A stretch of DNA of 29,819 nucleotides from Lachnospiraceae bacterium UBA6403 (GTDB taxonomy: Bacteria > Bacillota > Clostridia > Lachnospirales > Lachnospiraceae), in NCBI GenBank assembly GCA_002437435.1, contig DJPV01000087.1, positions 1 to 29,819 on the forward strand. The letters run 5' to 3'. Positions within the stretch are counted from its first letter, which is position 1. Each line of letters starts with the position of its first letter. A program made the translations under genes and the position numbers. Below are positions 1-7,475 of the stretch, one piece after another. The notes beneath the pieces are model-generated. The model was not told where the DNA came from and made no database searches. It was given only the letters and a program-made list of their open reading frames with translations.

Positions 1-417
1 CAAATATGTTGTTCCCATCGAGATAACTTCCGGGTCAACGGTCTGTGATGAAATGTATGCTTTCACTCCAAAGATACCAAATAACAGACATACCACATAA
101 ATAATTCCACCAAGGAATAAGCTGTTGCCTGCAACTCTTGCTGCTTTTTTTGTATCTCTCTGTCCAAGTGTCATGGCAAGAAGTGCATTTGTTCCTACAC
201 CTGTTCCGATTCCTACAGCCACCATAAGCATCTGAACCGGGAATACCAGTGTGAGTGCATTTAATGCTGCTTCGCTCCCCACCTTCATATTGCCTACAAA
301 TGCACTGTCCACGATATTATAGACCGCCTGCAATGCCATCGATAAGATCATCGGTATTCCCATCTGAGCCATCAGCTTATTTACCGGCATCTCCCTCATC
401 TTATTACTTTCCGCCAT
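1..417 (-). CDS. MATE family efflux transporter, N-terminal part (cut by window edge)
   Basis: The reading frame is open from an ATG at 417 to the window edge, giving 139 codons. It begins [18 protein letters not shown] and runs into hydrophobic segments typical of the MATE fold, including a helix with [20 protein letters not shown], which matches the conserved first-helix region of NorM/DinF-like proteins. MATE proteins export cationic drugs or metabolites using H+ or Na+ gradients; the substrate here cannot be told. A strong ribosome site (AGGAGG, about 430) fixes the start. A terminator-like hairpin lies between this site and the upstream terminator, so expression may be attenuated. The C-terminal two thirds lie outside the window. 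Confidence 0.9.
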   Translation of the reverse strand, partial: MAESNKMREMPVNKLMAQMGIPMILSMALQAVYNIVDSAFVGNMKVGSEAALNALTLVFPVQMLMVAVGIGTGVGTNALLAMTLGQRDTKKAARVAGNSLFLGGIIYVVCLLFGIFGVKAYISSQTVDPEVISMGTTYL

Positions 418-441
418 CTTAATTTAATCCTCCTATCTCAC

Positions 442-497
442 AAAAAAGTGCGCACTTATCTTATAAGTTGGTCTTACGCTGATAAGCTACACACTTT
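442..497 (-). promoter_or_regulatory. Terminator-like leader hairpin before the MATE gene (possible attenuator)
   Basis: AAAGTG (445-450) pairs with CACTTT (492-497) and CTTATC (455-460) pairs with GATAAG (481-486), across a small internal loop. On the minus strand a run of T follows directly, then the MATE ribosome site. A terminator in front of a start codon suggests conditional read-through. The left arm contains the perfect palindrome AAGTGCGCACTT, so a protein operator is the alternative. The fold is seen in the sequence; regulation is inferred. Confidence 0.35.
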
Positions 498-515
498 CTA
501 ATGGCAATATATAAT

Positions 516-563
516 TAAAAAAACGAGCAGCAAAACTGGATTTACGCATGTTTGCTACTCGTT
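516..563 (-). terminator. Rho-independent terminator
   Basis: AACGAGCAGCAAAAC (522-536) is nearly complementary to GTTTGCTACTCGTT (550-563). On the minus strand the stem is followed by a run of about eight T. It ends any transcript coming from the U32-like gene and the debris region, and separates them from the MATE gene. Confidence 0.7.
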
Positions 564-620
564 CAAGACGTTATTATATTTCTCATTTTCGAAAAAGTCA
601 AACGGAAAATTGAGATGGCT

Positions 621-814
621 TTAACCCGACCAAAAACCGAATTCAATATTTCGGCTGGCAATCTCCTGAAATCTTGGTAAAGTAAAGTCTATCTTCCCAT
701 ATCCTTTATCAATTAATATATCTTATGATATCCATGAGTGCCATATGAATCCAACTCCTTATCTTCTCTTATCCCGGGCAAATAATGATCCGGTGTTTTT
801 TCTGTTACACTCAT
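621..814 (-). pseudogene. Frameshifted gene remnant, possibly ATPase-like C-terminal debris
   Basis: An ATG at 814 opens 33 codons (starts MSVTEKTPDHYLPG) that stop at 713. With a one-base shift the sense-like reading resumes and runs to a stop at 621, including the stretch GYGKIDFTLPRFQEIASRN. This tail resembles the end of bacterial ATP-binding proteins that finish near 'GY.sF.LPRF.e'. No ribosome site precedes the ATG. I read it as a decayed fragment; the family assignment is a guess from memory of the motif. The rest of 418-892 holds no other gene that I can see. Confidence 0.35.
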
Positions 815-837
815 AGCTTACATTGAAATATCACACG

Positions 838-857
838 AAAAAAGTACGCACTTTTTT
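838..857. promoter_or_regulatory. Near-palindrome AAAAGTACGCACTTTT
   Basis: An imperfect inverted repeat, closely related to the perfect AAGTGCGCACTT in the MATE leader at 446-457. Two copies of the same unusual GTRCGCAC dyad within 400 bp suggest a common binding protein. This is inference; no regulator gene is visible next to either copy. Confidence 0.25.
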
Positions 858-892
858 ATTACATAGTCACCTTTTCGTAACCACTTACTTTG

Positions 893-1810
893 TTAAAAAA
901 GATCCAGCATATTATCCAGATAAACAGCCTCCCGCACATGCAGCTGATATTCCGTTTTTGTCATATAATAAAGCAAAAATTCCAGGATCAATGCGCTGCC
1001 AAGGCTTCGCCCTTCGATCTTAAAATGGGAAAATCCCATCGGCAGATACGTTTCTTTTATATCTTTGATTCCGATAAATCCCGGATTTGTCATTGCCTTT
1101 GAAAAACGATAACCATCCATGACATCTGAAGCCGTGCAATCATGTTCCGGGCAATCCTCTCCAAGATTCTTGCGACTGACCGTTTCATAACATTTGCGTC
1201 TGTCCTTACACCCAAAGGAACAACATTCATTACACAGGAATTCCACTTTATCCCTCTGTGGCTGCGTCAGTGTTGTCCATTTGTCAAATGCCTTATTCAG
1301 CCGGAAATCCGGCACAACATAACGGAAATCTTCCCGATCTGTCTCCTTTACCAACTCCTCAAAATCTGTCAGAACCTTTGTAGTCGATGATACAAAATAA
1401 AAACCCGGATACTGCTCTTTTAAGTAATCTAACAACAGATCCGAATGGACGATGACCCCATTTTCAGGCTTCCCATTCTTCTCAAATAATCTGCAAAGAT
1501 CATTACATCTCTTATCCGACAGATGCTCCTTACCAAGCAGCGAATTGCTGAAGGTCAGGCGTGCTGAGATTCCATATTCGTCCATCAATTCCCGGACATC
1601 CTCCGGCTCACAATCCCCATATCCAACACGTCCGCCACCCCACAGACAGTCCATCGGAGCACCGTAGATCGAACCGATCTCACACCAGTCATAGAAATAT
1701 TCTCTGTGCTCCCGGAACAATGGCAGGAATACACGATACAACTCATAGAATTCGAACAATCCCGGTAAATGATAATATGCTGTTTTAGTTTCAGATCGTT
1801 TGTCGCTCAT
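893..1810 (-). CDS. Cys-rich protein resembling the peptidase U32 family
   Basis: 305 aa, soluble, with no signal peptide or membrane segment. A Cys-rich block spans residues 193-225 (C193, C196, C197, C201, C207, C220, C225). The motif FKIEGR at 263-268 is the hallmark of the U32 peptidase/UbiU-UbiV/TrhP superfamily, where nearby cysteines can hold an Fe-S cluster. Known members hydroxylate RNA or ubiquinone or were named as collagenases; which reaction applies here cannot be told. The start is the ATG at 1810, with an AG-rich stretch (GAGGTCAAGAGATAAG) upstream. It follows the 49-codon ORF by 22 nt and may be co-transcribed with it. The family call rests on the KIEGR motif and cysteine pattern, not on an alignment. 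Confidence 0.6.
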   Translation of the reverse strand: MSDKRSETKTAYYHLPGLFEFYELYRVFLPLFREHREYFYDWCEIGSIYGAPMDCLWGGGRVGYGDCEPEDVRELMDEYGISARLTFSNSLLGKEHLSDKRCNDLCRLFEKNGKPENGVIVHSDLLLDYLKEQYPGFYFVSSTTKVLTDFEELVKETDREDFRYVVPDFRLNKAFDKWTTLTQPQRDKVEFLCNECCSFGCKDRRKCYETVSRKNLGEDCPEHDCTASDVMDGYRFSKAMTNPGFIGIKDIKETYLPMGFSHFKIEGRSLGSALILEFLLYYMTKTEYQLHVREAVYLDNMLDLF

Positions 1811-1832
1811 GTCTATCTTATCTCTTGACCTC

Positions 1833-1982
1833 TTAACAGTATTCTTTCACATATTCTGCAAAATACGGCAATACAAGGGAAATATATCCCTGTCTTGAAT
1901 CTAATATTTCGTCTGTTTTATCGGTATGTATATATATGTTTTCAGGTGTTTTATTAAATGTCGTTGTAAATGGATTCTGCAT
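1833..1982 (-). pseudogene. 49-codon ORF resembling joined N- and C-terminal ends of an AAA-type ATPase
   Basis: An ATG at 1982 with a good ribosome site (GAGG, 6 nt spacing) opens 49 codons to a stop at 1833. The first part, MQNPFTTTFNKTPENIYI, resembles the start of bacterial ATP-binding proteins that begin 'NPF...FG..P'. The end, GYISLVLPYFAEYVKEY, resembles their last residues. The Walker A and B regions, about 300 residues in normal members, are absent. The simplest reading is an in-frame internal deletion. It could instead be a genuine small protein; the start signal is intact. It lies 22 nt upstream of the U32-like gene. Confidence 0.45.
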
Positions 1983-2065
1983 ATATTACCTCATTTTATA
2001 CTTTTTTACAAGATAATTATTATAAGGTAAGAATGCTGATAATCCCCGGATCCTTAATGTGATCG

Positions 2066-2686
2066 TTATATAAGAAAAATCAACCCTGCAAACATGATCG
2101 CCCCGATTACATTTGCTTTTGCCGGAAGCTTTGTTGGCAGGATCACGATTGCAAGTGGCAGCAGATTAAATATACATGCCCACGCCGGAAGTGAAGTTTT
2201 TCCTGTCACAACTGCAATAAAAAATGCTGCTGCAAATACCAGCATTCCCAGATACCCCAGATACATTGTATAACAGGTTGTCTTAAAGAAATCCCACACT
2301 GCATGCAATGCTTCTTCTGTCAGGTTTAATTTTACATAAAACCATTCAACCAGGCAGCAAAACAGATGATGCAATGCAAGATTGATAAACATGACAAGTG
2401 TTGCTATAAGCATGATCAGATAATACGTCTCTGAATACTGCCGCATCCAATCACAAAGAGCTATATATCCGAATATCTCAAGCGTCATTGCGCATACACC
2501 TAACAACATCGCAGCCGACAGATTCTTCAATGGCATTCCCCGAAAGGCAGCCTTTGATTTTTCATAATCCTTAAAATTTGTCAGATCAACTTTTCCATTT
2601 GGTGCATATGTCAGAAATCCATCCGAAATCCCACATAATATATGCCCGATCAATGCCATCACCATAAATATTTTCCATTGTAACAT
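2066..2686 (-). CDS. Multi-pass membrane protein of unknown function
   Basis: 206 aa, with about six hydrophobic segments: roughly residues 5-25, 57-80, 88-112, 137-160, 165-182 and 188-206. The N-terminal region has GHILCGISDGFLTYAPNG, and two conserved-looking histidines (HHLFC) sit near 106-107. A ribosome site (AAGGAG) precedes the ATG. It lies downstream of the hydrolase gene behind a terminator-like hairpin, so it is probably expressed at a lower or conditional level from the glucuronidase unit. I do not recognise its function; the topology resembles small conserved Firmicutes DUF membrane proteins. Confidence 0.75.
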   Translation of the reverse strand: MLQWKIFMVMALIGHILCGISDGFLTYAPNGKVDLTNFKDYEKSKAAFRGMPLKNLSAAMLLGVCAMTLEIFGYIALCDWMRQYSETYYLIMLIATLVMFINLALHHLFCCLVEWFYVKLNLTEEALHAVWDFFKTTCYTMYLGYLGMLVFAAAFFIAVVTGKTSLPAWACIFNLLPLAIVILPTKLPAKANVIGAIMFAGLIFLI

Positions 2687-2705
2687 AATACCAATTCTCC
2701 TTTAT

Positions 2706-2756
2706 AAAAAATATGCTAATATAGTTAGCCGTTGCTAACTTATATTAGCATATTTT
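2706..2756 (-). terminator. Terminator-like hairpin overlapping the hydrolase stop codon
   Basis: Arms at 2708-2729 and 2734-2756 are complementary over about 22 bp with a single one-base difference, around a 4-nt loop. On the minus strand a T-rich run follows at once. The TAA of the hydrolase (2740-2742) lies within the upstream arm. The ribosome site of the membrane-protein gene follows immediately, so the hairpin could act as a partial terminator inside the unit. Confidence 0.65.
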
Positions 2757-3372
2757 CCATCAACCATGCAAATGCTTTCGCCGTCCGGATTCCCGGATCT
2801 TTAAAATGATTTCCCGGATTCCATTCCAGTATGCTGTCAATCTTCTGCTCCTGCAGCCATTCATACAATTCCCGGATGCAATCGCCCACCGCAGCCATGA
2901 CCTGATTCTTCGTTTTTTCTTCCCGATCACCAAGGCTCAGATAAACAGCCGGGCTTGCAATCCCATATTCTTTCACATACGAGAGAAATCCCGGAAACCA
3001 AACCGATGGGGACGCTGCCGCTATACCGGCAAATCTGCCCGTCTGGCAGGATGACCAAAGTGCAAACAGTCCCGCAAGGGAATATCCACCAAGATAATAG
3101 GTCTTACTTTCATCCTTGCACAATTCCAATATCTGCGCCAGTAACACCGATGCGCCCTCACCAAAATCTTCATTTCCAAATACAGCAGATGCTCTCCAAG
3201 GAGACAGATCCTGATTCCAGCTATCCACTTTAACTGCTATCATCTGAAATTCCAGTGAAGTCCGCTTCCTTATCTCTGAAACTTCATTCTTTATATCATG
3301 CACATCATGATCTCCCACCGGCTGGATCAATACAATATTTGCTTCCGGATCACCATATTTATATACAACCAT
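2740..3372 (-). CDS. Alpha/beta-hydrolase, esterase-like
   Basis: 210 aa, cytoplasmic. The nucleophile elbow is GGYSLAG with Ser98, and a likely triad is completed by Asp149 (LGDREE) and His189 (GNHF). The layout, with a short N-terminal sheet, elbow near residue 100 and His close to the C-terminus, fits small esterases such as the IroE/YbbA-like group. It starts 27 nt after the transporter gene, with ribosome site GGAG, so it belongs to the glucuronidase unit. A role in removing acyl groups from imported glycosides or conjugates is inferred from position only. The stop codon is inside a terminator-like hairpin. Confidence 0.8.
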   Translation of the reverse strand: MVVYKYGDPEANIVLIQPVGDHDVHDIKNEVSEIRKRTSLEFQMIAVKVDSWNQDLSPWRASAVFGNEDFGEGASVLLAQILELCKDESKTYYLGGYSLAGLFALWSSCQTGRFAGIAAASPSVWFPGFLSYVKEYGIASPAVYLSLGDREEKTKNQVMAAVGDCIRELYEWLQEQKIDSILEWNPGNHFKDPGIRTAKAFAWLMENMLI

Positions 3373-3399
3373 CTTTTTTCTCCAAGTTTAAGTATATTA

Positions 3400-4242
3400 T
3401 TATAATATCTGAAACACCACCACTCCGCAAACACATAATATACTTCCCGCCAGATTTAATGCGGAACGCTTTTCTCTGCGGATCAAGCCTATCGTAAAAA
3501 GTGATACAAGGATCATCGGCTGGATAAATGAGTAATTAACCAAACTGATCGCGATGATCGCATTTTCTAACAGCATTCCGATTGTATTTGGAATACGGGA
3601 GATGATCACTTTGACAGAATATTTCCTTTTCTCCTGAAATACCCTTTTAAAAGATGTTTTCGGAAGCATCAGAACCGCTATAATGACCATTGCCGGGAAA
3701 AGCTGCATGGTCGAAGAAATATACGGTGAAAACCCCTTAATAACCAGTCCATATCCATACTTGGATGCCAGATATAATATCAACGGTATCACGATCTTCT
3801 TATATTGTACATTCGTCTCTTTTGCAGAACTGGCAATAAAGACCAGTCCTAACACAGTGACTGAGATGCACAGCAGTTTTGATACTTTAAGTGCCGCTCC
3901 GAATAAAACATCTGTAAAATAAGACGCGAAAAGCGTGATCCCAAGCCATGCCTTTAATTCAAATGCCGACAACTGCTTTAACACACAGGCACTCATCTGG
4001 AATTCCAAAATCTTACACAAAGCAACCAGCGCGATCGCAGCAAATGACTGCCAGCTTACTGTAACCCGGATATCCTGGAACGGAAGACTGATCGCCAGAA
4101 ATACAGACATGGACAAACACATCAGAAATGTAAATTCATTTGCTGAAAATTTGGCTTCCGAAACCGCATACTTATCTGTCAGTGATGTAATTGTATAACA
4201 GCCTGTTACGGCAAGCATCAAAATAAATGCACTCATGATCAT
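3400..4242 (-). CDS. DMT-superfamily (EamA-like) transporter
   Basis: 280 aa, about ten hydrophobic helices in two halves of five, as usual for the EamA/drug-metabolite transporter superfamily. The first half begins with [21 protein letters not shown] and the C-terminus ends in a helix [15 protein letters not shown]. Its ATG (4242) overlaps the stop of the glucuronidase gene by four bases (ATGA), a strong sign of translational coupling. A role in importing glucuronides or exporting the aglycone or sugar is inferred from this coupling. Most gut glucuronidase loci use GPH-family permeases, so a DMT protein here is unusual. An internal ATG two codons later is an alternative start. Confidence 0.8.
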   Translation of the reverse strand: MIMSAFILMLAVTGCYTITSLTDKYAVSEAKFSANEFTFLMCLSMSVFLAISLPFQDIRVTVSWQSFAAIALVALCKILEFQMSACVLKQLSAFELKAWLGITLFASYFTDVLFGAALKVSKLLCISVTVLGLVFIASSAKETNVQYKKIVIPLILYLASKYGYGLVIKGFSPYISSTMQLFPAMVIIAVLMLPKTSFKRVFQEKRKYSVKVIISRIPNTIGMLLENAIIAISLVNYSFIQPMILVSLFTIGLIRREKRSALNLAGSILCVCGVVVFQIL

Positions 4243-6026
4243 TCTCCACTCAATTCTCTGTAATATTTCTGCAAGACATAAAATGCAGGCTTTTTATAAG
4301 TCTTTGTCTCATCCAGCAGCCCCTTCCGGTTATAATAGTTTTGAAGATAACTTGTTCTTCTCGGGCATCTGAAATCGTACAATATCCAAGGTGTCATTCC
4401 TTTTATATAAGGAATATTTCTAAGCACATTTATCTGTTTTCTGTATATCTCCGCCTGACATTCTTCTGTACCTTTGTCATCAATGGTACCGTGATGTCCG
4501 CGCATTGCATCTGCTCCAAATTCTGTTATTATCACAGGCTTATCGGGATCACTGTTTTCCATAAGCTGCGGTAACTTCCGAAAATCCGGTGTATACCAGC
4601 CACAATATTCATTGATGCCTATAATATCCAGATACCTGATCAGCCGGTCAGCGATCACATTTTTATCGCTGTCTACCAGACAGGCCGCAGAGATCAATCT
4701 GTAAGGATCCATTTTCTTTGCACAGATTGCCAGTGAACTCATAAACTGTAACCGTTCATCGGTATCTGCATTTTCATTTCCAACGGACCAGACGATCACA
4801 CTTGCCCTGTTCTGATCTCTTGTTATCATTTCTTTTAATTGATTTTCCGCATCTTGATACGTTTTCTCCCTGTCAAATTTGATTGCCCAGTAAACAGGAA
4901 TCTCCTCCCATAACAGAATACCCATCTGATCCGCAAGCTTTGCCATGTTTTCATGATGTGGGTAATGCGCAACCCTCATAAAATTACAGCCCAGTTCTTT
5001 TGCAAGCCTTATATTTTCTTTTCTCTCATCATCCGTCAGAGCCTTACCATTTGAAACACTATCCTCATGGCAGCTGATTCCACGCAGGAACAGTTCTTTT
5101 CCATTTAGAAAAATCTTTCTGTCTTCTACCCGTATCTCCCGGAAGCCGATATCATCACTTACTGTATCCCCAAAGCAGGTCAAAGAAACATGATACAGCT
5201 TTGGATCCTCCGGACTCCATAATCTCGGACTCGCTGTTATCTCCACATCAGCAATGCCATCCGTTATCTGTATTTTTGAGTTCAGGTTCAATTCATCAAT
5301 ATGAAGAACACCTTCACCACTGACCTTTTCAGACATTTGCACCTTAACAAAGATGCGTCCGAATCCGGAACCCGGAGCCAACCCAACTGCAAAGTTTTTG
5401 ATATATAATTCCGGCAGACGGATCAATTCAATATCCCGGTAAATTCCTCCGTAATTAAACCAGTCGGTATTCTCCGTCGGCACCTGCTCCGATCGTCTTG
5501 TGCTGTCAACAGCAATGATGATCCGGTTACTTCCTTCTATAAGAAAATCTGTAATATCCCAGAAAGCAGGAGTCGATCCACCTCTGTGCATTCCTACATA
5601 GCTGCCATTCAAAAATACCCGGCATATATAATTTGCCGCACCTATTCTTAACATAACTTTTTCATTTGCGCAAGCTGGCTTGTACATGAATTTTCTTGTG
5701 AAAACCATACTTCCATCATAAATATGATATTCCGGCTCCAGCACGTTCCAGCATACCGGAAGATTTATAACCGGCCACTGATCAAATGTATAATCGACCG
5801 GCAGCGTAAACCCATTATCATCGACATATTTTTCTAAAAACCACTTTTGTCTGAGACACGTATCATACTGATCGACTGCATACTGCCAGATGCCATTTAA
5901 TTTCTCGGTCGTTCTTCCCCCTGTAAATACTGCGTTTTCCGCTGTTGCATAATTCTTTTCGTATTCACCTGCGTAATCTTCCAGATGAATATCTGACATA
6001 TAGTTTTTTGATTTATTTTCACTCAT
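4239..6026 (-). CDS. uidA: Beta-glucuronidase, glycoside hydrolase family 2
   Basis: 595 aa, close to the 603 aa of the E. coli enzyme. It has an N-terminal jelly-roll sugar-binding domain (about 15-190), an Ig-like domain (about 190-290) and a TIM barrel. The acid/base is Glu418 in WSVGNENA and the nucleophile is Glu502 in ITEFGAD. NRK at 566-568 matches the N-x-K motif that reads the glucuronate carboxylate, which favours glucuronidase over galactosidase. No signal peptide: a cytoplasmic enzyme acting on imported glucuronides. Ribosome site AGGAAAGGAAG. It is the first gene of a minus-strand unit with the DMT transporter and esterase, divergent from araC. Confidence 0.88.
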   Translation of the reverse strand: MSENKSKNYMSDIHLEDYAGEYEKNYATAENAVFTGGRTTEKLNGIWQYAVDQYDTCLRQKWFLEKYVDDNGFTLPVDYTFDQWPVINLPVCWNVLEPEYHIYDGSMVFTRKFMYKPACANEKVMLRIGAANYICRVFLNGSYVGMHRGGSTPAFWDITDFLIEGSNRIIIAVDSTRRSEQVPTENTDWFNYGGIYRDIELIRLPELYIKNFAVGLAPGSGFGRIFVKVQMSEKVSGEGVLHIDELNLNSKIQITDGIADVEITASPRLWSPEDPKLYHVSLTCFGDTVSDDIGFREIRVEDRKIFLNGKELFLRGISCHEDSVSNGKALTDDERKENIRLAKELGCNFMRVAHYPHHENMAKLADQMGILLWEEIPVYWAIKFDREKTYQDAENQLKEMITRDQNRASVIVWSVGNENADTDERLQFMSSLAICAKKMDPYRLISAACLVDSDKNVIADRLIRYLDIIGINEYCGWYTPDFRKLPQLMENSDPDKPVIITEFGADAMRGHHGTIDDKGTEECQAEIYRKQINVLRNIPYIKGMTPWILYDFRCPRRTSYLQNYYNRKGLLDETKTYKKPAFYVLQKYYRELSGE

Positions 6027-6088
6027 GATTTTCTTCCTTTCCTGAAAAATAAATTTATTACTATCTGATTTTTCTTTTATTTATTGAT

Positions 6089-6116
6089 ATTATATAATTC
6101 CTGTCTGAACAAGAAA
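6089..6116 (-). promoter_or_regulatory. Candidate promoter of the glucuronidase unit
   Basis: On the minus strand there is a perfect TATAAT (6089-6094) with a poor -35 element TTTCTT (6111-6116) at 16 bp spacing. A good -10 with a poor -35 is typical of activator-dependent promoters. A direct repeat that could bind the AraC protein starts 8 bp upstream of this -35. Confidence 0.45.
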
Positions 6117-6123
6117 ATATCAT

Positions 6124-6170
6124 AAATTGCTATTTTATCATTGAAACATTTCAAAAATTGCTATATCATT
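6124..6170. promoter_or_regulatory. Paired direct repeats, likely AraC-family binding sites
   Basis: AAATTGCTATTTTATCA (6124-6140) and AAATTGCTATATCATT (6155-6170) repeat with a 31-bp offset, three helical turns. AraC-family dimers commonly bind such direct half-sites. The first abuts the -35 of the glucuronidase promoter; the second overlaps the -10 of the araC promoter. Between them lies the dyad TTGAAACATTTCAA (6141-6154). Activation of the glucuronidase unit and autorepression of araC would follow from this geometry, as inference. Confidence 0.5.
6141..6169 (+). promoter_or_regulatory. Sigma-A promoter of the araC-type gene
   Basis: TTGAAA (6141-6146), a 17-bp spacer and TATCAT (6164-6169). 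Initiation about 7 nt downstream falls on or next to the ATG at 6176, which would make the mRNA leaderless. No ribosome site is seen before that ATG. Confidence 0.6.
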
Positions 6171-6175
6171 TACTT

Positions 6176-6976
6176 ATGAAGAAAAATTATATGCTGTTTC
6201 ACAATAAAGAAAAATATACTGAGCCTATCCAGTTTCACAGCCATGATTATTACGAGATCTACTTCTTTGCAGATGGAAATGTAAAATATTATGTGGAAAA
6301 TGAAGATTATGAATTAAAGAAGGGCGACGTCCTTATTATCCCACCGGGCAAACTTCATCGACCTGTGATCGATCAGAATCTGATCTATGAACGCTATGTT
6401 CTCTGGATTTTTAATTCATTTCTCAGGGATAATGCAGGAATTCATGAATTAATTGACGATATCAGCAGCCTGGTGTTGGAAAAAAACACCCGCCTGATAT
6501 CCTTAGATGACACTGCTTTTACATATACATGTAACTTGCTAAATAAAACAATCCCAGATGCACATACCGAAGCTACATCCGAATTTGTATCCGAATGCCG
6601 CCTTGCGCTCGTATTAGATGAATTAAAACAGGCGTTTAAGAATACGAACCAGCGCACAAATGTTAATAACGATCTCAGCAGACAGCTCATTCTTTACCTG
6701 AATGAGCATTATCTGAGCAATCCTTCCCTTGATGATCTGGCAGAAGAATTTTATGTTTCGAAATATTACCTTTCACATAAATTCAAAGAGCATACCAAAA
6801 CCACCATCCATAATTATATATTGATGAAAAAAATCAATCTGGCAAAGGAGCTTTTAAATTCGGGTATGTCTCCTCAGAATGTAAGCAGCAAATGTGGATT
6901 TTCAACCTACTCTAATTTTTATAAAGCCTTTGTATCACAAACCGGAATTTCTCCGAAGAAATACCGGACAGAATAA
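6176..6976 (+). CDS. AraC family transcriptional regulator
   Basis: About 266 aa. The N-terminal half is a cupin-like effector domain with HSHDYYEIYFF and GDVLIIPPGKLHRP. The C-terminal roughly 100 residues hold the two helix-turn-helix units of the AraC/XylS family, including FYVSKYYLSHKFKEHT and the signature GFSTYSNFYKAF...GISPKKYR. It is divergent from the glucuronidase unit and most likely controls it in response to a glucuronide or related sugar. An upstream TTG at 6158 keeps the frame open, but I choose the ATG at 6176 because the promoter predicts the transcript to begin there. A second ATG at 6191 is possible. Confidence 0.85.
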   Translation: MKKNYMLFHNKEKYTEPIQFHSHDYYEIYFFADGNVKYYVENEDYELKKGDVLIIPPGKLHRPVIDQNLIYERYVLWIFNSFLRDNAGIHELIDDISSLVLEKNTRLISLDDTAFTYTCNLLNKTIPDAHTEATSEFVSECRLALVLDELKQAFKNTNQRTNVNNDLSRQLILYLNEHYLSNPSLDDLAEEFYVSKYYLSHKFKEHTKTTIHNYILMKKINLAKELLNSGMSPQNVSSKCGFSTYSNFYKAFVSQTGISPKKYRTE

Positions 6977-7001
6977 TGCTACCTTTTTGTTACTGATTCC
7001 C

Positions 7002-7052
7002 AGTCCTCTACATGCAGCGGTTAGTCCTTCTAACAGAGGACTGTGACCTCTG
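7002..7052 (+). other. Two mutually exclusive hairpins downstream of araC
   Basis: AGTCCTCT (7002-7009) pairs with AGAGGACT (7035-7042), with an inner GTTAG/CTAAC stem. The right arm can instead pair CAGAGG (7034-7039) with CCTCTG (7047-7052). The arrangement recalls terminator/antiterminator pairs, but no T-run follows on either strand. It may be the araC transcript end or a decayed regulatory leader. Confidence 0.3.
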
Positions 7053-7079
7053 ATTACATAGAAATCTGCTCGCAGAAAT

Positions 7080-7247
7080 CTACGAAAAGAGGAACTTGTT
7101 TATGCTTACAACGGAACTTTTTATAGCCATCATCAGCTTATGTATTAACAGATCATGGGATTCCGGCACACATACATACAGATGTTCCTGCATAAATTTA
7201 CTGCTATTCTCCACCGGAAATGGCAGGATTCCGATATCACAGGAACA
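7080..7247 (-). pseudogene. LysR-type regulator fragment (effector domain)
   Basis: A minus-strand frame of 55 codons with no start. The stretch DIGILPFPVENSSKFM then HLYVCVPESHDLL matches the pattern of LysR effector domains ('lD.gi.p.p......l....lvlv.p..HpL'). It ends at a stop at 7080 soon after the match. The 5' end runs straight into the left arm of element E1 at about 7249. It is a remnant of roughly one sixth of a normal 300-aa regulator. Apart from this fragment, the hairpins at 7002-7052 and E1, the 6977-7471 interval shows no gene. Confidence 0.5.
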
Positions 7248-7248
7248 C

Positions 7249-7475
7249 TAAAAAATAAAGGTGGAATCTATTTGTATCAGATAAGCTATAATTGACTTAC
7301 GTCGATTTCTATTCGCTGCACATGCCTGATGCGTAAATACTCCTGTGCCAACTCGTCCTTCGGACTCAAACAGGCACCCGTATTTACTGGCACTGTACAT
7401 CTCATTACGAAATCTTTGGTAATGTCAATATATAGATCATCTGTTACAAATAGATTCCATCTTTATTATTTCTAT
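7249..7475. repeat. Structured hairpin element E1 (shares core with E2)
   Basis: The outer arms (about 7249-7296 and 7424-7475) form an imperfect inverted repeat with perfect blocks such as GGAATCTATTTGTA. Inside lies a core, 7303-7414, homologous to element E2 at 15577-15692. Core helices: GATTTC/GAAATC; GCACA-TGCC/GGCA-c-TGTAC; GTAAATAC/GTATTTAC; GTGCC/GGCAC; GTCC/GGAC with a TTC loop. The right arm overlaps the stop codon of cca. The left arm abuts a LysR fragment. It could be a transcribed RNA, a mobile palindromic element, or both. I know no named family that fits. Confidence 0.7.

Noticed and set aside
6141..6154. TTGAAACATTTCAA as a CcpA (cre) site
   Set aside because: It lacks the central CG of the cre consensus; it also supplies the araC -35 element.
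7249..7475. E1 as an insertion sequence or MITE with conserved ends
   Set aside because: There is no transposase, and the outer arms of E1 and E2 are unrelated, whereas MITE ends are conserved between copies.
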